From the NCBI GenBank assembly GCA_946480785.1, contig CAMLLD010000085.1, positions 1 to 23,960 on the forward strand: a stretch of DNA of 23,960 bases, written 5' to 3'. Positions within the stretch are counted from its first letter, which is position 1; every line of letters begins with the position of its first letter. Position numbers and translations under genes: made by a program. The notes beneath the pieces were generated by a model, which worked only from the letters and a program-made list of their open reading frames with translations, searched no databases and was not told where the DNA came from. The DNA is from an uncultured Blastocatellia bacterium (GTDB lineage: Bacteria; Acidobacteriota; Blastocatellia; Pyrinomonadales; Pyrinomonadaceae). This document shows positions 1 to 7,281 of this stretch, one piece after another.

Positions 1-298
1 TCTCGATCAGCGCAATCTGAGCATCGACCATTCCATACAGGTTCAACTCGCCGCAGCGAGTGAAACTGAAGTGTTTCAGACTGTGCGCAAGCGCTGCGGG
101 TTCGCTTGACTGCTGGATCGTGGCCATCAACACAAACAGGGCCGCCGCCGATTGATCGCCGGCAGCACAGATCATCTCTGCCAGTGCTTCGCTCTTCTGT
201 CGCGTTGACAGATGCTGCGCCGACGAATTGTCGTGATTGTTTTCGAGTGTTGGAGCGTGAGGTATTTCGCGCAGGGTTGCGCTACTATTCTTAGACAT
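1..298 (-). CDS. hypothetical protein, C-terminus beyond the left edge
   Basis: An open frame on the minus strand begins with ATG at 298 and runs without a stop to the window edge, giving at least 99 residues that start MSKNSSATLREIPHAPTL. An AAAGGATGAAG stretch just upstream of the ATG is a plausible ribosome binding site. The visible part is polar at the N-terminus and then becomes helical, with Ala-rich stretches (residues about 39-75). I see no signal peptide, membrane segment or motif I can name, and I do not recognise the family. A line within it has 33 G+C of 60, higher than the genes immediately to its right, so it may lie outside the AT-rich accessory segment. It is divergent from the genes that follow. 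The call rests on frame openness, start context and length only. Confidence 0.55.
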   Translation of the reverse strand, partial: MSKNSSATLREIPHAPTLENNHDNSSAQHLSTRQKSEALAEMICAAGDQSAAALFVLMATIQQSSEPAALAHSLKHFSFTRCGELNLYGMVDAQIALIE

Positions 299-586
299 GA
301 TCTTCATCCTTTCTTCAGAAGGTTGAGGTCTAGGGCTGGTTTTGTGCTGGATACACAAGGCCGGCCCGCTTCTTTTTGGGAGTTGGCCCACGCACTATAA
401 CACAGTTTTGCTCGCGTGGTTGACGTATATGATGCCCAATGCAAAAGCGTTAACGGTCCGATATCAGGTCTTTGGTTTCATTTCGCTCCTTTAGCTATAT
501 TTATGGCAATGCCAGCTTGCTGGAGCCTTAACAAACGTGCTAATGACGCTAAGATTGGAGTTGCCGAACTAAGAGGGTGATTTTAT
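299..586. other. intergenic region between divergent genes
   Basis: This stretch separates the leftward partial gene from the rightward gene at 587. It should hold promoters for both. On the minus strand a TATAGT-like -10 element lies near 394-402, but no convincing -35 goes with it. On the plus strand an AAGAGGGTGA ribosome binding site ends 6 bases before the ATG at 587. No repeat, tRNA or attachment sequence resembling the one near 7640-7699 was found here. Confidence 0.4.
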
Positions 587-985
587 ATGAGATGGACTTA
601 CGATCAGGCCATAGAGTTATTACGATCGTGGAGAGAAGCTAAAGAGTCGCCAACTCTTATTGTAGAGCTAGCCATACCTTGGGTTGCATATGCTACCGCG
701 CTTGGAGAAGTAGATAACGTCACCGAAGACAGTGTAACGCTAATATTTGGTCGCCAAGCATGGGGAACCGGTCTGTTAACTGTTCCCCTGCGCACTGCCC
801 AGTTTACGTACGTGGAACCAAGCGATAATCCATCCGTACCCGTACACAACAATGATCGTATGGTTGGCTGTCTAGAGCTAAAATTTCCGGGTAATGCAGA
901 GGGCGGGTGCTACATCACTGAAATTAAGCCTGGAACTTTCACATACATCGACAGAATGGACCGTGTTGTCTTAGAAATGAGATGA
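587..985 (+). CDS. hypothetical protein, 132 residues
   Basis: The gene starts at ATG 587 behind a good ribosome binding site (AAGAGGGTGA, 571-580) and encodes 132 residues. The sequence is a mixed alpha/beta soluble protein without a signal peptide or membrane segment. It begins with a helical stretch (MRWTYDQAIELLRSWREA) followed by alternating beta-like segments to the end. No catalytic motif is evident and I do not recognise the family. It lies 169 bases before the RiPP precursor and on the same strand, so it could be an accessory or immunity protein of that cluster, but the gap is much larger than those inside the cluster and the link is only positional. Its base composition matches the AT-rich accessory segment. 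Confidence 0.6.
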   Translation: MRWTYDQAIELLRSWREAKESPTLIVELAIPWVAYATALGEVDNVTEDSVTLIFGRQAWGTGLLTVPLRTAQFTYVEPSDNPSVPVHNNDRMVGCLELKFPGNAEGGCYITEIKPGTFTYIDRMDRVVLEMR

Positions 986-1138
986 TAGCTACTCGAGGCT
1001 CAAGTGACGCTTCTGGAATCGTAGAAAGTTTTCCTCAATCTGCGGGAGGTCTGTTAATCCGACAAGCGTATACCATCTTCGCACCATCTCTTTTCATTCC
1101 GAAATTATGTTAAAGTAAGGCCGCTCTATGATTAATCG

Positions 1139-1147
1139 GAGGTGATG
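1139..1147 (+). promoter_or_regulatory. strong ribosome binding site of the precursor gene
   Basis: GGAGGTGAT lies 7 bases before the GTG at 1155 and is close to a perfect anti-Shine-Dalgarno match. It decides the start: the frame has a stop codon at 1146-1148, so the GTG is the only usable start of the peptide gene. The overlapping ATG at 1145 opens a different frame that ends after 13 codons. A strong site fits a precursor that must be made in excess over its enzymes. Confidence 0.65.
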
Positions 1148-1154
1148 AGCCAGA

Positions 1155-1343
1155 GTGGACGATCTGAAAAAGCTCGAAGGAGCTGAGTCGCCGCAACAGG
1201 CTACTGCCGATCGGTCTGAGATAGAAGTCAATGAGATATCAAGCCCCGTGCTTGCCCGACTGATCGAAGAAGTTCGCAACGAGGAGTCTTCAACAATTAA
1301 TCCGTACAACCGATTCCATAATAGACATAATCGGTCCCGTTAA
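1155..1343 (+). CDS. yhhA: cyclophane RiPP precursor peptide, YhhA-like
   Basis: This 62-residue peptide has the layout of a ribosomal natural-product precursor. A charged, Glu- and Ser-rich leader (about residues 1-46) ends in a predicted helix with SSPVLARLIEEVRNEE, and the C-terminal core is NPYNRFHNRHNRSR. The core is dense in aromatic and His residues spaced as three-residue units: YNR, FHN and HNR. In known triceptide pathways a radical SAM enzyme joins an aromatic residue to the beta-carbon of the residue two places on. The Y-H-H spacing and the neighbours fit the family I remember as YhhA/YhhB/YhhC; that name is from memory. It starts with GTG, is preceded by a strong ribosome binding site and lies 24 bases before the maturase gene. 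No double-glycine cleavage site is present. The core boundary is inferred. Confidence 0.8.
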   Translation: MDDLKKLEGAESPQQATADRSEIEVNEISSPVLARLIEEVRNEESSTINPYNRFHNRHNRSR

Positions 1344-1367
1344 TCACCCTGCCTAGGAATTAAGAAC

Positions 1368-2495
1368 GTGATCGAAATAGATACCGTTCTCATCAAAGTT
1401 GCCAGCCGTTGCAATATCAACTGTAGCTATTGTTACGTCTACAACATGGGAGATAAGGGTTGGGCCAAGATGCCGAACCACATCTCTGACGAAACAATTC
1501 GAGCAGTTAGTGAATTCCTTAATGAGTTGGCGCTAATTCAGTCCAGACACTTCGCTATTGTCCTACATGGTGGCGAACCATTCCTGCTGGGCCCTCGAAA
1601 ACTTGATCAGATCTTATCAATACTCAGAGCTGCGGTCCCAAGCGATTGCTCTTTCGGTCTTCAAACAAACGGGATGCTCATAACAGATGACATACTCGAT
1701 GTCTGTTTCAAGCATAAGACTACTATCTCAATTAGTATCGATGGGCCAAAGCATATTCACGATCGCAGAAGAGTGACACACACTGGACAGGGAACTTATG
1801 AGCAAGTTCTGGTGGGCATTAACAAGCTAAGAAAGCACCCAGAATCGAAGTTTCTCTATTCAGGTCTACTGGCGGTAATTGATCCTGAATCAGATCCAAA
1901 AGCAACATACGAGCTTTTTAAGACATTGGATCCGCCGGGCGTCGATTTCCTGTATCGCGATGGTAATTACATGAAATTGCCCGAAGGAAAGCAGTCGCTG
2001 CAATCGACTGAATATGGTGAGTGGCTGGCTCGCCTTCTCGACATCTACCTTCTTGATCCTGAGCCGCTTCGCATTCGATTTCTCGATGACCTAATGAAAA
2101 TACTTCTTGGTGGCAAAGCCAGTAAGGATGGTATCGGGTTAAATGACTTTGGAATCCTTGTCATTGATACGGACGGATCGATCACGAAAAATGATACTCT
2201 GAAAAGTTCTTTTAATGGCGCAGATCGGTTTTCACGAAAGTGGACAGTTCATCATGGTAGCCTTAGTGCTATCTTAAACTCTAGTGACTTTGCGGAAGCG
2301 CATGCCTTACAGCGCCCTACCTCAAACATATGTCTTGCATGTCCCGAATTGGAAGTATGTGGTGGCGGAATGACGTTGAACCGTTGGAGCGACACAAATG
2401 GCTACAATAACCCATCGATTTATTGCTCCGACCAACTTCTATTAATTGAACATGCTCGTAATAAGATAGCCGCTATTCAGTCCAGATGTGCTTAA
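1368..2495 (+). CDS. yhhB: cyclophane-forming radical SAM/SPASM peptide maturase, YhhB-like
   Basis: The protein has 375 residues. The radical SAM cluster motif CNINCSYC (Cys15, Cys19, Cys22) is followed by the SAM-binding HGGEP segment near residue 67. The C-terminus has a SPASM-type region: Cys322, Cys325, Cys331 followed by GGG, and Cys353 in NPSIYCSDQ. Only these four SPASM cysteines are present, fewer than in seven-cysteine SPASM proteins, which is common in the FxsB/GrrM-type cyclophane enzymes. By family the enzyme would use a 5'-deoxyadenosyl radical to abstract a beta-hydrogen and form a ring-to-beta-carbon bond in the core peptide. It starts at GTG 1368 behind an AGGA site, directly after the precursor gene, and overlaps the next gene by 10 bases. 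Substrate assignment to the adjacent peptide is inferred from position. Confidence 0.9.
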   Translation: MIEIDTVLIKVASRCNINCSYCYVYNMGDKGWAKMPNHISDETIRAVSEFLNELALIQSRHFAIVLHGGEPFLLGPRKLDQILSILRAAVPSDCSFGLQTNGMLITDDILDVCFKHKTTISISIDGPKHIHDRRRVTHTGQGTYEQVLVGINKLRKHPESKFLYSGLLAVIDPESDPKATYELFKTLDPPGVDFLYRDGNYMKLPEGKQSLQSTEYGEWLARLLDIYLLDPEPLRIRFLDDLMKILLGGKASKDGIGLNDFGILVIDTDGSITKNDTLKSSFNGADRFSRKWTVHHGSLSAILNSSDFAEAHALQRPTSNICLACPELEVCGGGMTLNRWSDTNGYNNPSIYCSDQLLLIEHARNKIAAIQSRCA

Positions 2496-3088
2496 CTTAC
2501 GGCCCCTTAAGATTGGTACCAATCGAAAGGTTTACGAATCCATTCGACTACTTTACTTCATACCAAGCATTTACTGCAGAATTCAGTCGTTTGATTTTGG
2601 ATTGGCTAGAGACACATGCACCTTGGAAATTGGTCCAGACGGATTTTTATGAGCAGTATGAATTTAGTTTCTGGAATGTTCAGCTCCCAACAGAATTAGA
2701 AATCCTGATAGATGCAAACCTCATCAAGCATTTGAGGCAACGAATTGGCGCCATTTTTGATGCCAAGCTTTCGTCTCGCGTGGACATTGCGGCTCACAGA
2801 CTTACTGTCGGTCAACGAATCCGCTTGCATAATGATTATATCGCCGGCAACGAGAGTCATCGAGTACTTGTTCAGTTGAATCGGGGCTGGAGGACTGACA
2901 ATGGTGGCTTACTAATGTTATTCAATAGCTCAGATCCAGCTGACATTCATAAGATCTTCCGACCCGTCCACAACACGGCAATAGCTTTTGCAATCTCGCC
3001 GAACTCCAATCATGCCGTTTCCACGGTTCAACACGGGGATAGATTTACACTAGTATTCTCATTTTTCCGGCAGAATAACGATGCTTGA
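2486..3088 (+). CDS. yhhC: 2OG-Fe(II) oxygenase acting on the RiPP, YhhC-like
   Basis: This 200-residue protein has the iron and 2-oxoglutarate ligands of the double-stranded beta-helix oxygenases. The HxD motif is His115-Asn-Asp117 in RLHNDY, the distal His is His176 in NSNHAVS, and the 2-oxoglutarate-binding Arg is Arg186 in GDRFTLVFSF. Length and motif spacing suit a small prolyl-hydroxylase-like enzyme. Its start overlaps the end of the maturase gene by 10 bases and its end overlaps the next gene by 8, so translation is probably coupled across all three enzymes. The likely role is hydroxylation of the crosslinked peptide; which residue is modified cannot be read from sequence. I recall a cyclophane-associated oxygenase family called YhhC that this matches in size and context. 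A weak ribosome binding site leaves the exact start uncertain. Confidence 0.85.
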   Translation: MCLTYGPLRLVPIERFTNPFDYFTSYQAFTAEFSRLILDWLETHAPWKLVQTDFYEQYEFSFWNVQLPTELEILIDANLIKHLRQRIGAIFDAKLSSRVDIAAHRLTVGQRIRLHNDYIAGNESHRVLVQLNRGWRTDNGGLLMLFNSSDPADIHKIFRPVHNTAIAFAISPNSNHAVSTVQHGDRFTLVFSFFRQNNDA

Positions 3089-3947
3089 TGTCGAGGGAAA
3101 AATTGTCCATTCGTTTGAGAATGTAAGCGTTGATCCTTGGTTCTCAGAACTGACTGAAGTTTTAACAATTCACGAATGGTCCAGACTATGGCGTACGATA
3201 GGTCTATCCCCGACGAACTATGGCACGTTAAGGATTTTATCGTGTAGTGCCTCAGCTCCCCGGCTCAAAGTCAGAGAGATAGACGTGTCCTCGTTTAGCA
3301 GAGCACAGCCGATGGTTGTGGAAATGCTTTCTCCCAAATGGACGAAATGCTACCGCGAGGCTGGTGTGGATTTCTATTCTAGCCGCGAAATTAGGAACGG
3401 ACAGATTTTGCAATCTATCGGCGATGCGTTACGTGTCATCAGCGAAATACCGAATCTAATGAATACGATCGGAGTTTTGGTCAGATCCTTACATGTGATA
3501 AAGCCACCCGATGCAGAGCATGATGTGAGCTTTAGCGAACCACAGATCCCGTTCACAATTTTTGTTTCGGTTACCCCGGGCCGCTACGGTAATGAGATCT
3601 TAAGGCTCGCGGAAGCTATTGTGCACGAAGCAATGCATCTCCAGCTCTCATTGATTGAGAAAAGTGTCGTTCTTTGTGTTCCGTCACAGAAAAAATTCTT
3701 TTCCCCTTGGAGAAAAGAATATCGAACTGCACAGGGCGTTCTTCACGGGCTCTATGTTTTCACTGTAATTAATAAGTTTCTTCGCGAGTTATCGTCGACA
3801 CAAGATCTTTCAGACAATACTCTTAGCTATCTCGCGCTAAGGCGCGCCGAGATTACCAGTCAACTCGACACTATCCAAGGTTTTCAAAAGTGTACAGACT
3901 TAACCGTTACGGGATCTTTTTTGGTGGATAAACTCCTTAGTAATTAA
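3081..3947 (+). CDS. HExxH-type putative peptide beta-hydroxylase
   Basis: The protein has 288 residues and carries an HEAMH motif (His182, Glu183, His186) in a helix, followed about 40 residues later by RTAQGVLHGLYVFTVINKF. Both elements are typical of proteins long called HExxH putative peptide-modification proteins. Some members, including ones fused to radical SAM domains, have been shown to be 2-oxoglutarate-dependent beta-hydroxylases, not proteases. Here the domain stands alone, the last gene of the cluster, overlapping the oxygenase gene by 8 bases. It ends 22 bases before the convergent PIN-like gene, with no obvious terminator between them. The likely substrate is the adjacent precursor, either before or after crosslinking. 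A proteolytic role in removing the leader is the alternative, which the sequence alone does not exclude. Confidence 0.8.
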   Translation: MLDVEGKIVHSFENVSVDPWFSELTEVLTIHEWSRLWRTIGLSPTNYGTLRILSCSASAPRLKVREIDVSSFSRAQPMVVEMLSPKWTKCYREAGVDFYSSREIRNGQILQSIGDALRVISEIPNLMNTIGVLVRSLHVIKPPDAEHDVSFSEPQIPFTIFVSVTPGRYGNEILRLAEAIVHEAMHLQLSLIEKSVVLCVPSQKKFFSPWRKEYRTAQGVLHGLYVFTVINKFLRELSSTQDLSDNTLSYLALRRAEITSQLDTIQGFQKCTDLTVTGSFLVDKLLSN

Positions 3948-3969
3948 AATATTCCAGCCGCTTTGAAAA

Positions 3970-4479
3970 CTAACGCATCTTGGCGAGTAGCATCTTAAGC
4001 GTTAACACCGTGATCTCTAACTGTTCGCGAAAAAAGCGTGCTACGGGTGCGTTGGTATGACCAGGTATTTGCCGATTGTTGGGTTTCTTGGGATCCCAGA
4101 AATCGCTTTCACCAGAGACTATAATCCGATCTTCTGTGGCGAGTGCAATCTTAACAATGAGCTTATCAATAGCATCATCACCGAATCCAAGCCGTCTTAG
4201 CTGCCTTGAAGCAGCTGAGCCGGGATGGCCCAGATTCTCAATGAGCCGAATTCCACCGTATTGCTCGCAGTAGATAACGAATGCTTTCACCGCAGGGCCA
4301 CAAGTGCGCTCCCATTCACTTATCAATCCTCTTGACGAATCGAGAGCTAACCGCAGTTTTCGCAGTCGCACGGGGCTCTCTAATGGGTTGTTCGTCTGCT
4401 TAGGTGCAGATCGATGTGAGCTTTTTATCGGACGTACCGCGACATTCATCGTTACCGAGTCAACGACAGCCTCGATCAC
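3970..4479 (-). CDS. PIN-like putative nuclease, third gene of SIR2/AAA module
   Basis: The protein has 169 residues. It begins with a hydrophobic strand ending in an acidic residue (MIEAVVDS, Asp7) and later has DDAIDKLIVKIALAT followed by DRIIVSGESDFWDP. That arrangement, an early Asp, an Asp in a helix (Asp105) and a strand ending in SD (Asp126), is how PIN-type RNase domains usually read; Glu55 could be the fourth acidic residue. The match is by eye and is distant, so PIN-like is a fair but unproven label. Its ATG overlaps the stop of the ATPase gene by a few bases (ATGA), so it is very likely translationally coupled and works with the ATPase. It would be the effector or one of two effectors in a defence module. 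Confidence 0.6.
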   Translation of the reverse strand: MIEAVVDSVTMNVAVRPIKSSHRSAPKQTNNPLESPVRLRKLRLALDSSRGLISEWERTCGPAVKAFVIYCEQYGGIRLIENLGHPGSAASRQLRRLGFGDDAIDKLIVKIALATEDRIIVSGESDFWDPKKPNNRQIPGHTNAPVARFFREQLEITVLTLKMLLAKMR

Positions 4480-5891
4480 TCGTGGTCTCCCCTCGCCTTG
4501 AGCTGAAGGAGAGCCATTGTGTCTTCATAACGTTCGTCGAAGAAGCCTCCAGGCCAGTCCGCAGCAAAATCCCCATTTTCTTTGAGCGGAATTTTCGACA
4601 CTCGAGATCCTCTATGATCACGATCTACGTAAACGATCACAACATTTCGATGATCTAGATCGCCTCTGGCAATCTGTAAGCGCGCTCGATTTATCAGATG
4701 TTCGGAGTGAGTTTCTATTAGGACCTGGCGACGTCGGCTCGTATCACAAAGCAGTTCTGCCAGCGTTGCCTGTGCTTTTGGGTGGAGATGTATTTCAGGT
4801 TGTTCAACAATCAGAGGACCAGATCTGTCACTGAGACATGCGGTTATTACAGGAATTACCTGGGAAGCGCCATAGCCTACATCAATTATGTTAGACGTGA
4901 TCTTAGTGACGCTATCTTTTATATTAATGGATGAATGATAGGGCGAAAGGTGAGAAGCCATTACAGCGCTCGCGATATTTAAGTTCTTAAGTACCTTGTT
5001 AAGTTCGGCGCGTTGGTTTGCCGGTTTTTCGTCTATGAAGGTCCCTATTACTTTGCGATCCGTGTCGACCATAGCTGGATATACGCCGTTAAAGATTCTG
5101 CGGAGTGAGTTGGGAATCAATTCATCCGGCGTAGTCGTCGAAAACCAACGGCGCGGTGCGGCCCGCCCAGAGCTGACTCGTTGTGTGCCTTCAATAAATG
5201 ACGCGAAGGATTCGCTGGAACGCATATAACTGGCAATGCGTCGCCAAGCATTTGTTCTAAATCGCGCGGGTTTGCTTTTCTGTGTTCTACGACGTACATC
5301 GAGCGTTCGTTCGATCTCTCCGGCAACGTCAGCAAACGGATAGCCAATTCCGTACAGTTGAGGATCAAGATTCACTTCTCGGCTCTTGCCTAAGAACTCT
5401 TGTGTTATCTTCGGTACTGGATCGGGGTCAAAGAACATTTGCATACGTTCTTCTGACGAATTATCGAGGACACTTATAGATCTAAAATTTCCAACGGGAT
5501 CATTCTTAATAGAACGCACGGCAAATTCAAATGTCATTTGTTTTTGACTCGATGTTAAACTGCCGCGGTCATCACCAGTCGATGCCAGAGATAATTCCAG
5601 CGCTAATCTAATAGTCAATGAGGATCGGTGATCAAATACTGCGTCCTTAAAACTGCCCAAATCCACCAAAGGCCCGATCCAAGTTGGAATAATCGGCGGC
5701 TCATCACTTAATAAAACCTCGCTCTGCGTTAACAGGAGAACCGCATCAAAGATCGATGACTTACCAGAGCTATTAGGTCCTACGAGAAAGGTTAATGGCG
5801 CCAAGGGTATACTCTTCGCTTTCTTAAACCCGCGAAAATTCTCGAGAGACACACCGCTGTAATAGGGTGGGGTTTTAGATTTGGTTCTCAT
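4476..5891 (-). CDS. AAA family ATPase with DUF3696 C-terminus
   Basis: The 471-residue protein opens with the OLD/SMC-type signature LENFRGFKKAK and a Walker A loop GPNSSGKSS (residues 38-46). A Walker B segment LIVEQPEIHLHP has its acidic residue at Glu363, preceded by DVGYGASQVIPV and followed by a histidine-switch-like IETHSEH. The C-terminus ends with the DUF3696-type stretch GDFAADWPGGFFDERYED. Such ATPases usually couple ATP hydrolysis to a partner nuclease in defence or DNA-repair systems. No TOPRIM domain is visible, so the nuclease activity would come from a partner, which fits the coupled PIN-like gene behind it. It starts 37 bases after the SIR2 stop without a strong ribosome binding site. 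Function as the sensor or switch of the module is inferred. Confidence 0.85.
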   Translation of the reverse strand: MRTKSKTPPYYSGVSLENFRGFKKAKSIPLAPLTFLVGPNSSGKSSIFDAVLLLTQSEVLLSDEPPIIPTWIGPLVDLGSFKDAVFDHRSSLTIRLALELSLASTGDDRGSLTSSQKQMTFEFAVRSIKNDPVGNFRSISVLDNSSEERMQMFFDPDPVPKITQEFLGKSREVNLDPQLYGIGYPFADVAGEIERTLDVRRRTQKSKPARFRTNAWRRIASYMRSSESFASFIEGTQRVSSGRAAPRRWFSTTTPDELIPNSLRRIFNGVYPAMVDTDRKVIGTFIDEKPANQRAELNKVLKNLNIASAVMASHLSPYHSSINIKDSVTKITSNIIDVGYGASQVIPVITACLSDRSGPLIVEQPEIHLHPKAQATLAELLCDTSRRRQVLIETHSEHLINRARLQIARGDLDHRNVVIVYVDRDHRGSRVSKIPLKENGDFAADWPGGFFDERYEDTMALLQLKARGDHE

Positions 5892-5928
5892 TTTATCGTG
5901 CCAACGTAATAAGGATTTGCAAGTACTT

Positions 5929-7281
5929 TTATTGAAAATAGGGCATGTGCTGAGGAACTAATCCAGTCATGCGCTTTGGGCCCTTTAACACCCACTGACA
6001 AGCCGACTTATGCAGTGTTTTTGCTTGTCGTCTAAGCCTTTCGAATTCTCGAAGAGTAACGGGTTGATCCTTGGCTCCGTATACGTAATAGACCGGCAGT
6101 GCCTTTCTAAGTTCATCGTCAGCTAGCAGAAAATAGAGTGCGTTTGTGTAGCCATCAATGTAAGCTACGTCTCCGTACCGTTTATTTCTAACCATGTCTT
6201 TTCGCAGGTCCTCGTAATACTCAATTGCTTGAATGACATTGCATTTGTGTGAGTAGTAGCCCGTATTTTGTAGGACCAGCATGCGTTGAAACGATTGAAT
6301 TAATCCGTCTTGATAAAAAGCGCAGTAGAGGACGTCGGGACGCTTTGAGAAATCTGTATTATGCGTCAGATCAAGGTGGGCGCGTTGCACTCTTCCAAGG
6401 CCCTTCACACTTTTGGCGAATTGGCGGTCGCCCAACATGTCATCATCCTTGATAACGTGCTGCTTAAGTACCGATATAAAGTAAGTTGCGTCTGTGAAGA
6501 TGGGGATCAGACCTAACTCTCGATACCGCTCAACTCCCTCGCGATCAAGCGTCACGATATAAGAAGTCGGAAAGAGATTTCCCATTTCAGCTTTCAGCAG
6601 AGAATGTATTCTGACGAAGTCTTCGTCCTTAAATGAATAGCCGACATAGAGAATTGTTTTTGTGGCTAACATCATCTTAAGGCTGCTGCCCAAAACTCCG
6701 CTCTGAAGACGTTCGTAACATGCATCATAGTCTTCTTTTGTGGCGATAATAGAACCCAAATTGTTGATCGAACCGTGGATCTTAAACACTTTTCGACCTG
6801 GTGTTGACCAAAATACAAAGTCATCCGCGGTTACAAATGGAATCGCTCCAGCCTCTTGTTCAAAATAGTCATCCCAATTTGTTGTAACAATGGAGTCGAT
6901 CATGAATAACGTCGATAACTCTTGGTGAAAAAGAGTTGCGAGATTATAAAGTTGTGGAAAGGCTCTAATAGATTCAAATCGCGCTCTTATACTGCGCAGC
7001 AGTTCAGATCTTCCGTTAGGTCTAGCGCAAAACTGCGACATCAATTCCGCAAATGAGGGCGTGTCTGAACAGTTCAATTCATCCAAGATGTCACTGTACA
7101 GAGTTGAGGGGAGAAGTTCCTTACCTTCGGTGCCTACGCCTGCCCCAGCGAACAATACGACACGATTCGCCCGTAACTCTTGCAGCAGATGATCTGGTAA
7201 CTCAAACTCGTGGAAGTTTCGACAAAAAAAGCAGTCCTGTGCCTTATGAGGTTTACTGTGTACGGCTTTGGCCATGAGCAC
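5929..7281 (-). CDS. SIR2-like domain protein, putative NADase effector
   Basis: The protein has up to 450 residues. The first half is a SIR2-like Rossmann domain: NRVVLFAGAGVGTEG near residues 39-53, VTTNWDDYFE with Asn135, KIHGSI with His169, and ILYVGYSFKDEDF near 212. Asn and His are the catalytic pair of SIR2 enzymes, so an active NAD-cleaving enzyme is expected. The C-terminal 200 residues match nothing I can name and may sense a trigger or bind the ATPase. In SIR2-type anti-phage systems such domains deplete NAD on infection. A short Cys-x-x-Cys lies near residue 18. The start is GTG 7281 or ATG 7275 (MAKAVHS); neither has a strong ribosome binding site. It is the first gene of an operon with the ATPase and PIN-like genes. 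Confidence 0.85.
   Translation of the reverse strand: MLMAKAVHSKPHKAQDCFFCRNFHEFELPDHLLQELRANRVVLFAGAGVGTEGKELLPSTLYSDILDELNCSDTPSFAELMSQFCARPNGRSELLRSIRARFESIRAFPQLYNLATLFHQELSTLFMIDSIVTTNWDDYFEQEAGAIPFVTADDFVFWSTPGRKVFKIHGSINNLGSIIATKEDYDACYERLQSGVLGSSLKMMLATKTILYVGYSFKDEDFVRIHSLLKAEMGNLFPTSYIVTLDREGVERYRELGLIPIFTDATYFISVLKQHVIKDDDMLGDRQFAKSVKGLGRVQRAHLDLTHNTDFSKRPDVLYCAFYQDGLIQSFQRMLVLQNTGYYSHKCNVIQAIEYYEDLRKDMVRNKRYGDVAYIDGYTNALYFLLADDELRKALPVYYVYGAKDQPVTLREFERLRRQAKTLHKSACQWVLKGPKRMTGLVPQHMPYFQ

Noticed and set aside
3948..3969. A terminator between the convergent RiPP and SIR2 operons
   Set aside because: The 22 bases contain no stem-loop I can draw. Termination may lie within the opposing genes.
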